A DNA stretch of 64,000 nucleotides from Comamonas testosteroni (GTDB lineage Bacteria > Pseudomonadota > Gammaproteobacteria > Burkholderiales > Burkholderiaceae_C). The number at the start of each line of letters is the position of its first letter. Positions within the stretch are counted from its first letter, which is position 1. Below the pieces are notes generated by a model. That model was not told the origin of the DNA and made no database searches. It was given only the letters and a program-made list of their open reading frames with translations. Below are positions 8,928 to 18,180 of this stretch, piece after piece. The stretch spans positions 744,001 through 808,000 of the forward strand of contig NZ_AWOR01000001.1 of NCBI RefSeq assembly GCF_000761245.1. The letters are read 5' to 3'. A program made the position numbers and the translations under genes.

Positions 8928-9111
8928 GAGGTCTCTCCTGTACAGCTGCCAAAGAGGCCAGCTTTCATAAGAACACGCCTTGATCTTGAACCTTTTGCCC
9001 TGGCCTTGAGGTAGGAGAGAGGGCCAAGCCTGTGTCATTCAGGCTTGGCGACTGTCATCAAGCCGGCTTGCCGGCTGACAGCCAGTGCGGCGGTTTTGTG
9101 TAAGCGCGCAC

Positions 9112-10608
9112 TTAAACCGATCGACTGCGCGCCAGCGGCGGGTTGTGGGCGAAGTACTTTCGGATGCCCGTCATCAGCGCATCGGCCAGTTGCTCGCGGT
9201 AGGCGGCAGAGGCCAGCTTGGCTTCCTCCTCGGGGTTGCTGATGAAGGCCGTTTCCACCAGCACGCTGGGAATGTCGGGCGCCTTCAGCACGGCAAAGCC
9301 GGCCTGCTCCACACGGGCCTTGTGCAGCTTGGCCATGCCGCCGATTTCGCCCAGCAGCGAAGTACCCAGCTTGAGGCTGTCCTTGATCTGGGCTGTGGTG
9401 CTCATGTCCAGCAGCATGCGCTGCACATGCTGGTCCTGCAGTCCGCCCACGTTCAGGCCCCCCACCAGGTCGGCCTGATTTTCCTTGTTGGCCAGCCAGC
9501 GTGCGGCCGTGCTCGATGCCCCGCGTTCGCTGAGCGCAAACACGCTGGCACCACGCGCGGCCGGGGTGGTGAAGGCATCGGCGTGGATGCTGATGAACAG
9601 GTCGGCCTGGACACGGCGGGCTTTTTCCACGCGTGTGGCCAGGGGCACGAAGAAGTCGGCATCGCGCGTCATGAAGGCGCGCATGGGGCTGCCGCCGATG
9701 CGCGAGTTGTTGATGCGCTCGCGCAGCAGATGGGCGACTTTCAGCACCACGTCTTTTTCTCGCAGGCCGCTGGGGCCGGTGGCGCCGGGGTCTTCGCCGC
9801 CATGGCCGGGGTCAAGTGCCACGATGATGATGCGGTCCGTGCTTTGCGAGGTGGCAATATTGGGCGCAGGCCTGGGTGCTGGAGCCGGGCGTGGCGCGGG
9901 AGCCGGTGGCGGCGGCACGGGAGCCGGTGCCGGAGCCTGTGCAATCACCGCAGGAGCCGGCGCTGGTGCGCTGGGCCGCTGGTTGCGCTGGGCAATCAGA
10001 TCACCCAGAGGGTCGGCCTGGGGCGCTGTCGCAATCGCCGCAGGGGGCGGTGTCGTGATCGCGGGATTGTGCGGCGCCGGGGTGGCAGCCGTGCTGCCGG
10101 CATCGCGCAGGCGTTCGCTGATCAGGGCTTCCAGCGGATCCACGGCCTTGGCGGGGTAGAGGTCCAGCACCAGCCGGTGCTTGTAGGGCGCAATCGGGGC
10201 CAGCGTAAAGACCTGGGGCCTGGCTTCCTGCTTGAGGTCGATCACCAGGCGCACCACGCCGGGTGCAAACTGACCGACGCGGATGCTGGCGATATTGGGG
10301 TCGTCGGAGCGGACCTTTGCCACCAGTTCCTTGAGCGCCGGGTTCAGATCCAGGCCCTCGATGTCGACGGCCAGGCGCGGCGGGCTGGGCACGAAGACCG
10401 GCTTGGCCGTCAGCGGAATATCGGATTCCAGCGTGACGCGCGAGTAGTCGGGTGCGGGCCAGACGCGCACTGCCACGATGCTCGCGCCTTGCGCAATATG
10501 CTGGCGACCCAGCAGCAGAACCACGCCACCTGCCTGTAGCAGATTGCGGCGGGAAAGACCCGGTCGGGGCAGGTCCGGAAAAGCCGTGGAAGAAGTTGTT
10601 TTGCTCAT
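9112..10608 (-). CDS. amiC: N-acetylmuramoyl-L-alanine amidase AmiC
   Basis: A 498-residue periplasmic peptidoglycan amidase that splits daughter cells by removing stem peptides from murein. The N-terminus has a twin-arginine signal (LSRRNLLQAGGVVLLL), as in AmiC. It is followed by an AMIN septum-targeting domain (about 45-165), a long Pro/Ala linker, and the zinc amidase_3 domain with DPGHGGEDPGATG, ISIHADAF and the catalytic Glu in VLVETAFISN. The start overlaps the tsaE stop by four bases (ATGA), so the two are translationally coupled. The linker is longer than in E. coli, giving the larger size. Confidence 0.94.
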   Translation of the reverse strand: MSKTTSSTAFPDLPRPGLSRRNLLQAGGVVLLLGRQHIAQGASIVAVRVWPAPDYSRVTLESDIPLTAKPVFVPSPPRLAVDIEGLDLNPALKELVAKVRSDDPNIASIRVGQFAPGVVRLVIDLKQEARPQVFTLAPIAPYKHRLVLDLYPAKAVDPLEALISERLRDAGSTAATPAPHNPAITTPPPAAIATAPQADPLGDLIAQRNQRPSAPAPAPAVIAQAPAPAPVPPPPAPAPRPAPAPRPAPNIATSQSTDRIIIVALDPGHGGEDPGATGPSGLREKDVVLKVAHLLRERINNSRIGGSPMRAFMTRDADFFVPLATRVEKARRVQADLFISIHADAFTTPAARGASVFALSERGASSTAARWLANKENQADLVGGLNVGGLQDQHVQRMLLDMSTTAQIKDSLKLGTSLLGEIGGMAKLHKARVEQAGFAVLKAPDIPSVLVETAFISNPEEEAKLASAAYREQLADALMTGIRKYFAHNPPLARSRSV

Positions 10609-11126
10609 GCCGTCAATGCTTCAAGCACGGTGCAGCCTGCGGGGGTGCCAGCCTTGAGCGTCACCTGTCGCTGCACATCGTCAATTGCTTCGATATGGAT
10701 AGCTATATCCGCAACAGGTGTAACCGCTGCAGCCTTTTCGGGCCATTCTGCCAGCTTGAGTCCGGTGCTGGCAAAAATGTCACGAAAACCTGCATCTTCC
10801 CATTCACGCGGATCGTCGAAACGATAGAAGTCAAAGTGCCAGATCGAGAGCTCGCCGGCCTCATGCGGCTCCACCACTGCATAGGTCGGGCTCTTGATGC
10901 GGCCTTGCACGCCCAGTGCGCGCAGCCAGTGACGCACCAACGTGGTCTTGCCCGCACCCAGGTCGCCATGCAGGGTCACATAGGCGTTGCGCAGCTGTGG
11001 CAGGGCGGCCAGTTGCCGGGCAAAGCGCTCGGTATCTTGTTCGCTTTGCCAGAGTATCTGGCGCTGCGCCAGCGCTGGTGTGGGCTCGCTTCCTACAATT
11101 GGGGGTGTATGTTGAGCAGCAGTCAA
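10605..11126 (-). CDS. tsaE: tRNA threonylcarbamoyladenosine biosynthesis ATPase TsaE
   Basis: A small P-loop ATPase needed with TsaB and TsaD for the t6A37 modification of tRNAs reading ANN codons. Walker A is HGDLGAGKTTLVRHWL; SPTYAVVEPHEAG and WHFDFYRFDDP follow, all typical of TsaE. No ATG lies near the expected N-terminus. The best start is a TTG at 11126 with AAGGA five bases upstream, giving 173 residues and an 18-base overlap with the divergent queG gene. The alternative ATG far upstream would run antisense through queG. It is coupled to amiC, an arrangement common in proteobacteria. Confidence 0.88.
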   Translation of the reverse strand: MTAAQHTPPIVGSEPTPALAQRQILWQSEQDTERFARQLAALPQLRNAYVTLHGDLGAGKTTLVRHWLRALGVQGRIKSPTYAVVEPHEAGELSIWHFDFYRFDDPREWEDAGFRDIFASTGLKLAEWPEKAAAVTPVADIAIHIEAIDDVQRQVTLKAGTPAGCTVLEALTA

Positions 11127-12179
11127 TTGGTTCCTTTGATGCAAGCCTGGGCTCGCGAGCTGGGATTTTCCCAAATCGGCGTGGCGGGCGTGGATTTGTC
11201 CTCGGCAGAGTCCGGTTTGCTGCAATGGTTGGCGCAAGGGTTTCATGGCGAGATGCATTACATGCAGGCCCATGGTTTGAAACGAGCCCGGCCAGCGGAA
11301 TTAGTTCCCGGCACGGTCAGCGTGATTACCGCGCGCATGGATTATCTGCCGCGCGCGACCGAGGACGGCTGGCAGGCCGTGGAATGGGATCGGCTCAAGC
11401 GTCCGGAGGAGGGCATTGTCTCCATCTACGCCAGAGGCCGTGACTATCACAAGGTGCTGCGCAACCGTCTGCAGAAGCTGGCCGATCGCATTGCACAGGA
11501 AATAGGCCCGTTCGGCCACCGCGCCTTTACCGACTCCGCCCCGGTGCTGGAGGCCGAGCTGGCCAGCCGCAGCGGCCAGGGCTGGCGCGGCAAGCACACG
11601 CTGGTGCTGAGCCGCGAAGCCGGATCGATGTTCTTTCTGGGTGAAATCTATGTGGACTTTGCACTCGAGCCCACCGCCGCAGTCACGGCGCACTGCGGCA
11701 GCTGCTCGTCCTGCATCGACGCCTGCCCCACGGGCGCCATCATCGCGCCGCACAAGGTCGATGCGCGGCGCTGCATCTCCTATCTGACCATCGAACATGC
11801 GGGCAGCATTCCCGAGGAGCTGCGTCCCTTGATGGCCAACCGCATCTATGGCTGCGATGACTGCCAGCTTGCCTGTCCCTGGAACAAGTTTGCCCATCCC
11901 AGCGTCTTGCCGGACTTTGATGCCCGCGCCGGTCTGGCGGGCACGCAGCTGGTGCATTTCCTGGCCTGGGATGAAGCCACGTTTTTGCGGCTGACCGAGG
12001 GCAGCCCGATTCGCCGCATCGGACATGCGCGCTGGTTGCGCAATGTGGCCGTGGCCCTGGGCAATGCCTGGCGCGAAACCGGCAGGCCCGAACTCAGGGC
12101 CGCGCTGCAGCGCCGGGCCGATCATCCCGATCCTGTGGTGGCCGAACATGTGGCCTGGGCGCTGGCGCAGCGCGCCTGA
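11109..12179 (+). CDS. queG: Epoxyqueuosine reductase QueG
   Basis: A 356-residue cobalamin- and iron-sulfur-dependent enzyme that performs the last step of queuosine synthesis in tRNA, reducing epoxyqueuosine to queuosine. The N-terminal part contains the DUF1730 domain (about 55-130). Two 4Fe-4S clusters are bound by CGSCSSCIDACPTGAI and by CDDCQLACPWNKF. A HEAT-like C-terminus ends ADHPDPVVAEHVAWAL. The ATG at 11109 opens a conserved start (WARELGFSQIGVAG) and overlaps the divergent tsaE start. The gene is monocistronic. Confidence 0.95.
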   Translation: MLSSSQLVPLMQAWARELGFSQIGVAGVDLSSAESGLLQWLAQGFHGEMHYMQAHGLKRARPAELVPGTVSVITARMDYLPRATEDGWQAVEWDRLKRPEEGIVSIYARGRDYHKVLRNRLQKLADRIAQEIGPFGHRAFTDSAPVLEAELASRSGQGWRGKHTLVLSREAGSMFFLGEIYVDFALEPTAAVTAHCGSCSSCIDACPTGAIIAPHKVDARRCISYLTIEHAGSIPEELRPLMANRIYGCDDCQLACPWNKFAHPSVLPDFDARAGLAGTQLVHFLAWDEATFLRLTEGSPIRRIGHARWLRNVAVALGNAWRETGRPELRAALQRRADHPDPVVAEHVAWALAQRA

Positions 12180-12235
12180 TTTTGAGTGAAATTGGTCTCT
12201 ATTGCTTATCAAGTAAGCGCAAGAAGCTATCAAAT

Positions 12236-13144
12236 TCAAATCCCAATCAGCCAGAGCCCGAAGGGCAGGCTGAGCACGCCAAGCATCGTGGACAGCGACA
12301 CCAGACTGGCCACAAATGAGCCCTCATAGCCCATGCGCACAGCCAGCACATAGCAGGACGAGGCCGTAGGCAGGCTGGAGAACGCCATCAGCGCAATCGC
12401 CTGCGGCTGGTTGAGCTGGAACAGCCGCACCATGGCAAAGGCGATCAGCGGCTGGATGGCATGGCGTATCAGCAGCAGCTCGCTGGCCAGCAGCTTGTTG
12501 CTGGCCAGGGCGCTGAGCTTGAGACCGGCGCCGGCGGCCATCAGGCCCAGGGCAATCGAGGCAGCGCCTATGCGTGCCACGGGGGCTTCGAGCAAGGCCG
12601 GAATCTTCAGTCCGGCGGCGTTGAACAGCAGGGCGCTGACGGTGGCGATGATCAGCGGGTTGCGCAGCAGATGGCCGACAAAATGCTGGTCGCTGCCGCG
12701 TGTCATGGGCCAGACCGCGGCCACATTGAATAGCGGCACGGACACGCCGATCAGCACCGAGACATAGAGCAGCCCGTCCGGCCCTGCCAGGCGCGAAACC
12801 AGCGCCAGCGCGATAAAGGAGTTGAAACGAAACGCTACCTGCGCTGCTCCCGCATAGCTGCGTGCATCGATGCGCCGGCCCAGAAACGGCAGGTGCGGAA
12901 GGCTGTAGGTCAGCGCAATGCCCAGCAGACCTCCCAGCACACCGGCGGCCAGCAACTGGCTGGCGTCGCCCCACTGGATCGGGTTGCGAGTGATGGAGTG
13001 AAACAGCAGCACCGGAAACAGCAGGTAGTAGACGAGCTGCTCCACGGCTTGCCAGATGCTGCGGTTGATGGGCGTGAAGCGGCACAGCACATAGCCCAGC
13101 ACGATGAGCGCGAAATCGGGGAAAAGCAGTTCGAGGTAGTTCAC
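12236..13144 (-). CDS. AEC-family (auxin efflux carrier) transporter
   Basis: A 302-residue integral membrane protein with about ten hydrophobic helices and the AEC/membrane-transport-protein layout: an N-terminal bundle starting LFPDFALIVLGYVLCRF, and a second half with NPLIIATVSALLFN and SSLPTASSCYVLAVRMGYEG near the end. Bacterial members export or import organic acids such as malate or malonate; the substrate here cannot be read from sequence. It is convergent with queG, from which it is separated by 56 bp containing one of the GCTATCAA-type motifs, and divergent from a Bug receptor gene. Confidence 0.88.
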   Translation of the reverse strand: MNYLELLFPDFALIVLGYVLCRFTPINRSIWQAVEQLVYYLLFPVLLFHSITRNPIQWGDASQLLAAGVLGGLLGIALTYSLPHLPFLGRRIDARSYAGAAQVAFRFNSFIALALVSRLAGPDGLLYVSVLIGVSVPLFNVAAVWPMTRGSDQHFVGHLLRNPLIIATVSALLFNAAGLKIPALLEAPVARIGAASIALGLMAAGAGLKLSALASNKLLASELLLIRHAIQPLIAFAMVRLFQLNQPQAIALMAFSSLPTASSCYVLAVRMGYEGSFVASLVSLSTMLGVLSLPFGLWLIGI

Positions 13145-13379
13145 GGCCTGTAAGCATAGGGCCGGGCGCAGGTTTGCTGAGAGAAAGCTGTCACCAAGTT
13201 TCTATGTAGTAGTACTTACTGCCGCCGTCTGCACCCTTGTGTTCAAGCTTGATGCAGTCCAAGGAAACGGCATGAATCTAGGGTAATTACTGAGAAATCA
13301 GGGCTAACAAGAATGTGTCGGGTTTTTTGCGGCACGTACCATCAGCCGTTAATTTCAGAACTCATAAGGAGACCCCTTC

Positions 13380-14360
13380 ATGAATCGTCGTATGTGCGTG
13401 GGCCTGACAATGGCTCTGGCAACTGTAGGTTTCTCGTCCGGTGTGTTGGCAGAGGCCAACTACCCCACCAAGCCCATCAAGCTGCTGGTGCCCTTTGCCG
13501 CAGGCGGCACGACCGACATCATTGCGCGTGTGATCGCCGAGCCGCTGAGCAGGGAGCTGGGCCAGTCCGTGGTGGTGGACAACAAGGGCGGTGGCGGCGG
13601 CGTCATCGGTGCGCAGGAGACCGCGCGCCAGAAGCCCGACGGCTACAACCTGGGTATTTCCACCCTGTCGACCATGGCCACCAATCCGGCCATCAACCCC
13701 AAGACTCCCTACAACCCGCTGACGGACTTCACGCCCATCATCAACATTGCGGCCACGCCCAATGTGATCGCCGTGAACCCCAAGTTTCCCGGTGCAGCCA
13801 GCTACAAGGCTTTCGAGGCCGAGCTCAAGGCCAATCCCGGCAAGTACTCCTATGGTTCGTCCGGCACGGGCGGCATCCAGCACATGCTGATGGAGCTGTA
13901 CAAGTCACTGACCGGCATCCAGATGACCCATGTGCCTTACCGCGGCGCGGGCCCGGCCCTGAACGACGCAGTTGCCGGCCAGATCCCCATGATTCTGGAC
14001 AACCTGCCTTCGGCACTGCCCTTTATCAAGGACAACCGCCTCAAGGCCATCGCCGTGGCAGCTCCCCAGCGTCTGGCCGTGCTGCCTGACGTGCCCACCT
14101 TCAAGGAAGTGGGTCTGCCCCAGGTCAATCGCATGGCTTCCTACGGCATTCTGGGCCCCAAGGGCATGGACAAGGCCATGGTCGACAAGATCAATGCCGC
14201 AGTGAAGAAGGTGCTGCAGGACCCCGCGGTCAAGAAGCGCATCGAAGACACTGGCTCGCTGGTGGTGGGCAACTCGCCTCAGGAATTCGCCAAGGAACTG
14301 AAGGAAGAGTACGAAACCTACAAGCAGGTCGTGGCCAAGCAGAAGCTGACACTGGACTAA
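13380..14360 (+). CDS. Bug-family tripartite tricarboxylate transporter receptor
   Basis: A 326-residue periplasmic solute-binding protein of the Bug/TctC family. The signal peptide covers about residues 1-24 (GVLAEA). The fold signatures are YPTKPIKLLVPFAAGGTTD and the ligand loop QSVVVDNKGGGGG, with HVPYRGAGPALNDAVAGQI in the second lobe. The start has AAGGAG about nine bases upstream. Bug receptors bind carboxylated solutes such as citrate, glutamate or aromatic acids; most, as here, are encoded without TctA/TctB membrane genes nearby. No partner is evident; the gene ends at a strong terminator. Confidence 0.92.
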   Translation: MNRRMCVGLTMALATVGFSSGVLAEANYPTKPIKLLVPFAAGGTTDIIARVIAEPLSRELGQSVVVDNKGGGGGVIGAQETARQKPDGYNLGISTLSTMATNPAINPKTPYNPLTDFTPIINIAATPNVIAVNPKFPGAASYKAFEAELKANPGKYSYGSSGTGGIQHMLMELYKSLTGIQMTHVPYRGAGPALNDAVAGQIPMILDNLPSALPFIKDNRLKAIAVAAPQRLAVLPDVPTFKEVGLPQVNRMASYGILGPKGMDKAMVDKINAAVKKVLQDPAVKKRIEDTGSLVVGNSPQEFAKELKEEYETYKQVVAKQKLTLD

Positions 14361-14397
14361 GCAGCTGATCCGCTGCTGATGCAGTAGCGGACGCCGC

Positions 14398-14440
14398 AAG
14401 CCCGAATTGCCTTTGAGGCCATTCGGGCTTTGTTTTTTAT
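14398..14440. terminator. Terminator between convergent Bug and oxidoreductase genes
   Basis: AAGCCCGAAT (14398-14407) pairs perfectly with ATTCGGGCTT (14421-14430), followed by TGTTTTTTAT. It ends the Bug receptor gene. Confidence 0.85.
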
Positions 14441-14441
14441 A

Positions 14442-15482
14442 TTATTTGCCGTTCCCGGGTAGCAGCAGAATCTTGCCGATGCTGACCCCGGACTCCATAT
14501 GCCTGTGCGCCTGGGCAGCGTCTGCCAAAGCGAAGGAGCTATCGATCACGGGCCGTATCGCTCCGCTCTCCAATGCGCCAAGCCATCGCTGGGCAAAGCG
14601 CTGGACCATCGCCTGCTTGACTTCGGGCGAGCGTGACTTCATCACGGTTCCGAAGATCCGCAGATGGCGGTACAGCACCAGGTCCATGGGCAATGCAGCG
14701 CCCTGGGAGCCGCCCAGAAGGCCCACCATCACCATGCGCCCGCCGACGGTCAGCGATCGCACATTGGGCTCCAGGTAGGGGGCACCGACGAAATCGATCA
14801 CGATGTCCACGCCTTTGCCGTCGGTGGCCTGGGCCACCACGGTCTGGAAGTCCTCGCTGCGATAGTCGATGAAGACATCGGCTCCGAAACCCAGGACCGC
14901 TTCGCGCTTGTCGCCGCTGGCCGTCGCAAAAACCCGGGCGCCCGCAGCATGTGCAAGCTGAACAGCAGCTGATCCGACACCACCCGCTGCCGCATGGATC
15001 AGCACCGACTCGCCGGCGCACAAGCCAGCCAGATGAAACAGGGCCTCGTGTGCGGTCACGAACACCTCGGGTATCGCACCGGCATCCACCAGGTCCAAAT
15101 TCCCAGGGACAGGTATCGCCATGCGGTGGTCTATGCGCGAAATCTCGGCATAAGCGCCGCCGCCCACGATACCCATGACCCGGTCGCCCACGGAGAAGCC
15201 CTGCACCAAGGGACCGGCCTCGATCACGGTTCCGGCGATCTCCAGGCCCATGGTGTCTGCGTCACCAAAGGAAGCGCGGCCGTAGGCGCCCTTGCGGTGA
15301 TAGAGGTCGGCACGATTGACGCCGATGGAGGCGTTGCGTACCAGCAAGTCGTGGGGACGAAGCTCAGGAGCCGGCAGCTCGCGGGCCACCAGCACCTCGG
15401 GCCCGCCAAAGTCGTCAAAAACAATGGCCTGCATGGTGGCGGGCTTTGCTGCGGGGAGGGAGTCTGTCAAAAAGGTGGGCAT
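14442..15482 (-). CDS. NAD(P)H:quinone oxidoreductase, PIG3-like zinc-free MDR enzyme
   Basis: A 346-residue medium-chain dehydrogenase/reductase of the quinone oxidoreductase type. It has the catalytic-domain start QAIVFDDFGGPEVL, the NRADLYHRKG stretch typical of the TP53I3/PIG3 group, and the nucleotide-binding motif AAAGGVGSAAVQLAHAAGA. No zinc-ligand pattern is seen. Such enzymes reduce quinones or enones with NADPH. Translation may begin at 15482 or at the internal ATG at 15434, which matches the usual family start. It is divergent from a LysR regulator 111 bp away, which is its likely controller. Confidence 0.87.
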   Translation of the reverse strand: MPTFLTDSLPAAKPATMQAIVFDDFGGPEVLVARELPAPELRPHDLLVRNASIGVNRADLYHRKGAYGRASFGDADTMGLEIAGTVIEAGPLVQGFSVGDRVMGIVGGGAYAEISRIDHRMAIPVPGNLDLVDAGAIPEVFVTAHEALFHLAGLCAGESVLIHAAAGGVGSAAVQLAHAAGARVFATASGDKREAVLGFGADVFIDYRSEDFQTVVAQATDGKGVDIVIDFVGAPYLEPNVRSLTVGGRMVMVGLLGGSQGAALPMDLVLYRHLRIFGTVMKSRSPEVKQAMVQRFAQRWLGALESGAIRPVIDSSFALADAAQAHRHMESGVSIGKILLLPGNGK

Positions 15483-15593
15483 ATGCGTCGTTCTCGAAAT
15501 ATCTTTGAGCGCTGAAGATTACGACGCAAAGCGTTGTTTGCAATGCAGCGATTTCGCTCTACATTGATGCAAATTTGCATCAACTGATGAGCC

Positions 15594-16478
15594 ATGAACT
15601 GGGACGATACCCGCATCTTTCTCGCCCTGAGCCGCACGCACTCATTGCGCGCCGCAGCGCGCAGCCTGGGCATTGATCAGGCAACGGTAGGGCGACGCCT
15701 GAATGCGCTGGAGTCCGAGCTGGGGGCCAAGCTGTTTCTGCGCGCCAAGGATGGATACCTGCTCACGGCCGCTGGCGAGGTGGCACTGGCTGCGGCAAAG
15801 CGTATGGAGAGTGCGGCCTTGGACTTGCGCACCAAGATTGAGGGTCAGGATGAAAATCCCGGAGGGCTGGTGCGCGTGACAAGCACCGATTCCATCGCCA
15901 TCGACTTGTTGCTGCCTGCTGTCGAGCGTTTGCAACAGCACTGGCCGAATATCCGCGTGGATCTGGAAGTCTCCACCCAGTTGCTCAGCCTCGGTCGCCG
16001 GCAGGCGGATATTGCTTTTCGCAACGTCAGGCCTGATACCCCGGAGCTGGTGGTTCGCCGTGTGGCTTCGTGGCCTGTGGGGCTGTTCGCAAGCACGAGC
16101 TATCTGGCTCGCTTTGGCGAGCCCGCCCCTGAAGACGAGTTGCGCGGTCACCATCTGGTCGCATACGGGCCTTATCTGGATCAGAGCCCGTTTCTGAGCA
16201 TGGCCGGAGTGCCGGCACGTCAGGCCAAGATTGCCATGTCGGTCCGCTCCAGTCTCCTCGTGCGCAAGGCGGTTGCTGCAGGTGTCGGGATTGGGGAAAT
16301 GCCGTTGTGGATGGGGGAGCGCGAAGGCCTGGTGCGTATCTGGCCGCAACGTCGACGCCCGAACGACTACGAAGTCTGGCAGGTCATGCATCCCGATCTC
16401 CAGCGCACGGCCAGGGTGAGAGCGGTTGCGCAGTTCCTGGCCGAGGCTTTCGATGGCTCATTAGCCGACATCAGCTGA
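15594..16478 (+). CDS. LysR-family transcriptional regulator
   Basis: A 294-residue LysR protein. The winged helix-turn-helix lies at residues 4-62 (DTRIFLALSRTHSLRAAAR, then IDQATVGRRLNALE), and the effector-binding domain runs from about residue 90 to 290. The HTH begins at the very N-terminus with MNWDDTRIFL, the form seen in the subgroup that usually acts on a single adjacent gene. It is divergently transcribed from the quinone oxidoreductase gene, so it probably regulates that gene in response to an electrophile or quinone; this is inference from position only. Confidence 0.9.
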   Translation: MNWDDTRIFLALSRTHSLRAAARSLGIDQATVGRRLNALESELGAKLFLRAKDGYLLTAAGEVALAAAKRMESAALDLRTKIEGQDENPGGLVRVTSTDSIAIDLLLPAVERLQQHWPNIRVDLEVSTQLLSLGRRQADIAFRNVRPDTPELVVRRVASWPVGLFASTSYLARFGEPAPEDELRGHHLVAYGPYLDQSPFLSMAGVPARQAKIAMSVRSSLLVRKAVAAGVGIGEMPLWMGEREGLVRIWPQRRRPNDYEVWQVMHPDLQRTARVRAVAQFLAEAFDGSLADIS

Positions 16479-16558
16479 AGCAGGCACAGCGCTTGCCATG
16501 GCCGGTATCTGACCCAGATCTCCTCGGTGCGCCCCTCTCCAGCGTGTACGCTAGCCCC

Positions 16559-17515
16559 ATGTCCGACTCCCCTAAAAAAGCACGTGAGTCCCAGATTCCC
16601 GATGACTGGCCGCAGCCCTTGCCGCAGAGCCAGGATGCCCTCGATCAGTTCATCGATGCCCTGCTGCTGGAGGACGGGCTGTCGCGCAATACCTTGTCCG
16701 CCTATCGCCGTGACCTGACGGCGACTGCGCGCTGGCTGGCGCGGTTGCAGCCGCCCAAGGCGCTGGATGCTGCGCTGGAAGCCGATCTGCAAGGCTATTT
16801 CACGGCCCGTGTGGAGGGCACCAAGGCGACCTCGTCGAACCGGCGGTTGACGGTCCTGCGTCGCTACTTTCACTGGGCGCTGCGCGAAAAGCGCATCGCT
16901 GCTGACCCCACGGTGCGCATGCTGGCTGCCAAGCAGCCGCCGCGCACGCCCAAGACCCTGACCCAGGAGCAGGTAGAGGCCCTGCTTGATGCGCCCGATG
17001 TGGACAGCCCGCTAGGCTTGCGCGATCGCGCCATGCTGGAGCTGATGTATGCCAGCGGTCTGCGCGTCAGCGAACTGGTGAGCGTGCGCATGCACGAGCT
17101 GGACTTGCGCTCGGGCGTGCTGCGCGTGACGGGCAAGGGGCGCAAGGAGCGGCTGGTGCCGTTCGGCCAGGAGGCGCAGCACTGGCTGGAGCGCTATCTG
17201 AAGCATGCACGTGCCGTGATTCTGGGCGGGCAGCAGACCGAGGAAGTGTTCGTGACCCAGCGCGGCGCGGGCATGAGTCGCGTGATGTTCTGGGTCATCG
17301 TCAAGAAATGCGCGCAGATTGCAGGTGTGAATTCGCCGCTTTCGCCACATACGCTGCGCCATGCGTTTGCCACCCATTTGCTCAACCATGGCGCCGATCT
17401 TCGCGTGGTGCAGATGCTGCTGGGGCATGCCGATATCTCCACCACCACCATCTACACCCATGTGGCGCGCGAGCGGCTCAAGGCTCTGCATGCCGAGCAT
17501 CATCCGCGCGGCTGA
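16559..17515 (+). CDS. xerD: Site-specific tyrosine recombinase XerD
   Basis: A 318-residue tyrosine recombinase that with XerC resolves chromosome dimers at dif. The N-terminal SAM-like core-binding domain has DGLSRNTLSAYRRDL. The catalytic domain has all six expected residues: Arg169 (ASGLRVSEL), Lys193 (TGKGRKER), His264 and Arg267 (HTLRHAFATHLL), His290 (LLGHADISTT) and the nucleophile Tyr299. The ATG at 16559 fits the family start; a longer open frame runs back through the LysR gene in another frame and is not coding. No dif-like site was recognised next to it, as expected. Confidence 0.95.
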   Translation: MSDSPKKARESQIPDDWPQPLPQSQDALDQFIDALLLEDGLSRNTLSAYRRDLTATARWLARLQPPKALDAALEADLQGYFTARVEGTKATSSNRRLTVLRRYFHWALREKRIAADPTVRMLAAKQPPRTPKTLTQEQVEALLDAPDVDSPLGLRDRAMLELMYASGLRVSELVSVRMHELDLRSGVLRVTGKGRKERLVPFGQEAQHWLERYLKHARAVILGGQQTEEVFVTQRGAGMSRVMFWVIVKKCAQIAGVNSPLSPHTLRHAFATHLLNHGADLRVVQMLLGHADISTTTIYTHVARERLKALHAEHHPRG

Positions 17516-17523
17516 GCTGCCGC

Positions 17524-18180
17524 CTAGGCGCTCGCGCTGCCCAGTTGCAGGTGGTACAGCCCCCAGACGGCGGCGGCAAAGCGTTGCTTGACGGGCAGCT
17601 GGCCGAGCTCCGGAATCTGATGGGCTGCAAAAATGGCCCAGAGCGGGCCCACGCCGCCCATGGCCAGCGGCACGCCGTCCAGCTGGGTGGCGATCAGCAT
17701 GCGCCAGCGCACGGCCTGGGCCAGCGGCATCTGGCTGCGATAGCCGTCTATGCCCTGCAAAGTCAGTTGCAGGCCGCGCGCCATGGCCTGGCCTACATCC
17801 ACGCCGGCGGCCTGCAGTACCTGCTCCAGCAGCGGGCCTTGCAGGCTGTGCTCGGCTTCGTCGTATTCAAGCGTGGTCCTGAGCGTCTGCTGCTCCAGGC
17901 TGTTGAGCGCATCCATGCCGCAGGACCAGGCTGCATCGAACAGATAGCCATGGATGATCAGCATGCGGTCCGCCACGGCTTGCGGCTTGCCGCGATTGGC
18001 CTGCACACCGGGGCCGCTGATGCTGAGTACCGCAGGCTGCAGGCCGTCGAGCACGCAGGTGCGCGAGGCCTGGCGCGTGGTCGTGGCCGAGGCGGGCAGG
18101 GACATGGCGCCCAGTGCAGCGCCCGCAGCACCGCCTTGCAGCAGCAGGGCGCGACGTGATAGAGGGTTTTGTACTGCCAT
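17524..18180 (-). CDS. Tat-exported protein with a molybdopterin-oxidoreductase-like fold
   Basis: A 218-residue protein with a twin-arginine signal (SRRALLLQGGAAGAALG, cleavage near residue 31). The C-terminal half contains IDGYRSQMPLAQAVRWRML, then ATQLDGVPLAMGG and GPLWAIF, and ends VWGLYHLQLG. This resembles short proteins related to the sulfite-oxidase/MsrP molybdopterin domain, but I do not see the Cys that ligates molybdenum in that position, so cofactor binding is uncertain. The Tat signal fits a folded, possibly cofactor-loaded substrate. It is convergent with xerD with 8 bp between stops. No partner is apparent. Confidence 0.65.
   Translation of the reverse strand: MAVQNPLSRRALLLQGGAAGAALGAMSLPASATTTRQASRTCVLDGLQPAVLSISGPGVQANRGKPQAVADRMLIIHGYLFDAAWSCGMDALNSLEQQTLRTTLEYDEAEHSLQGPLLEQVLQAAGVDVGQAMARGLQLTLQGIDGYRSQMPLAQAVRWRMLIATQLDGVPLAMGGVGPLWAIFAAHQIPELGQLPVKQRFAAAVWGLYHLQLGSASA

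Noticed and set aside
9061..9076. AGCCGGCTTGCCGGCT hairpin as the amiC terminator
   Set aside because: The loop of two bases and the lack of a U-tract make termination unlikely; the CCAAGCCTG/CAGGCTTGG stem at 9024-9048 also lacks a U-tract.
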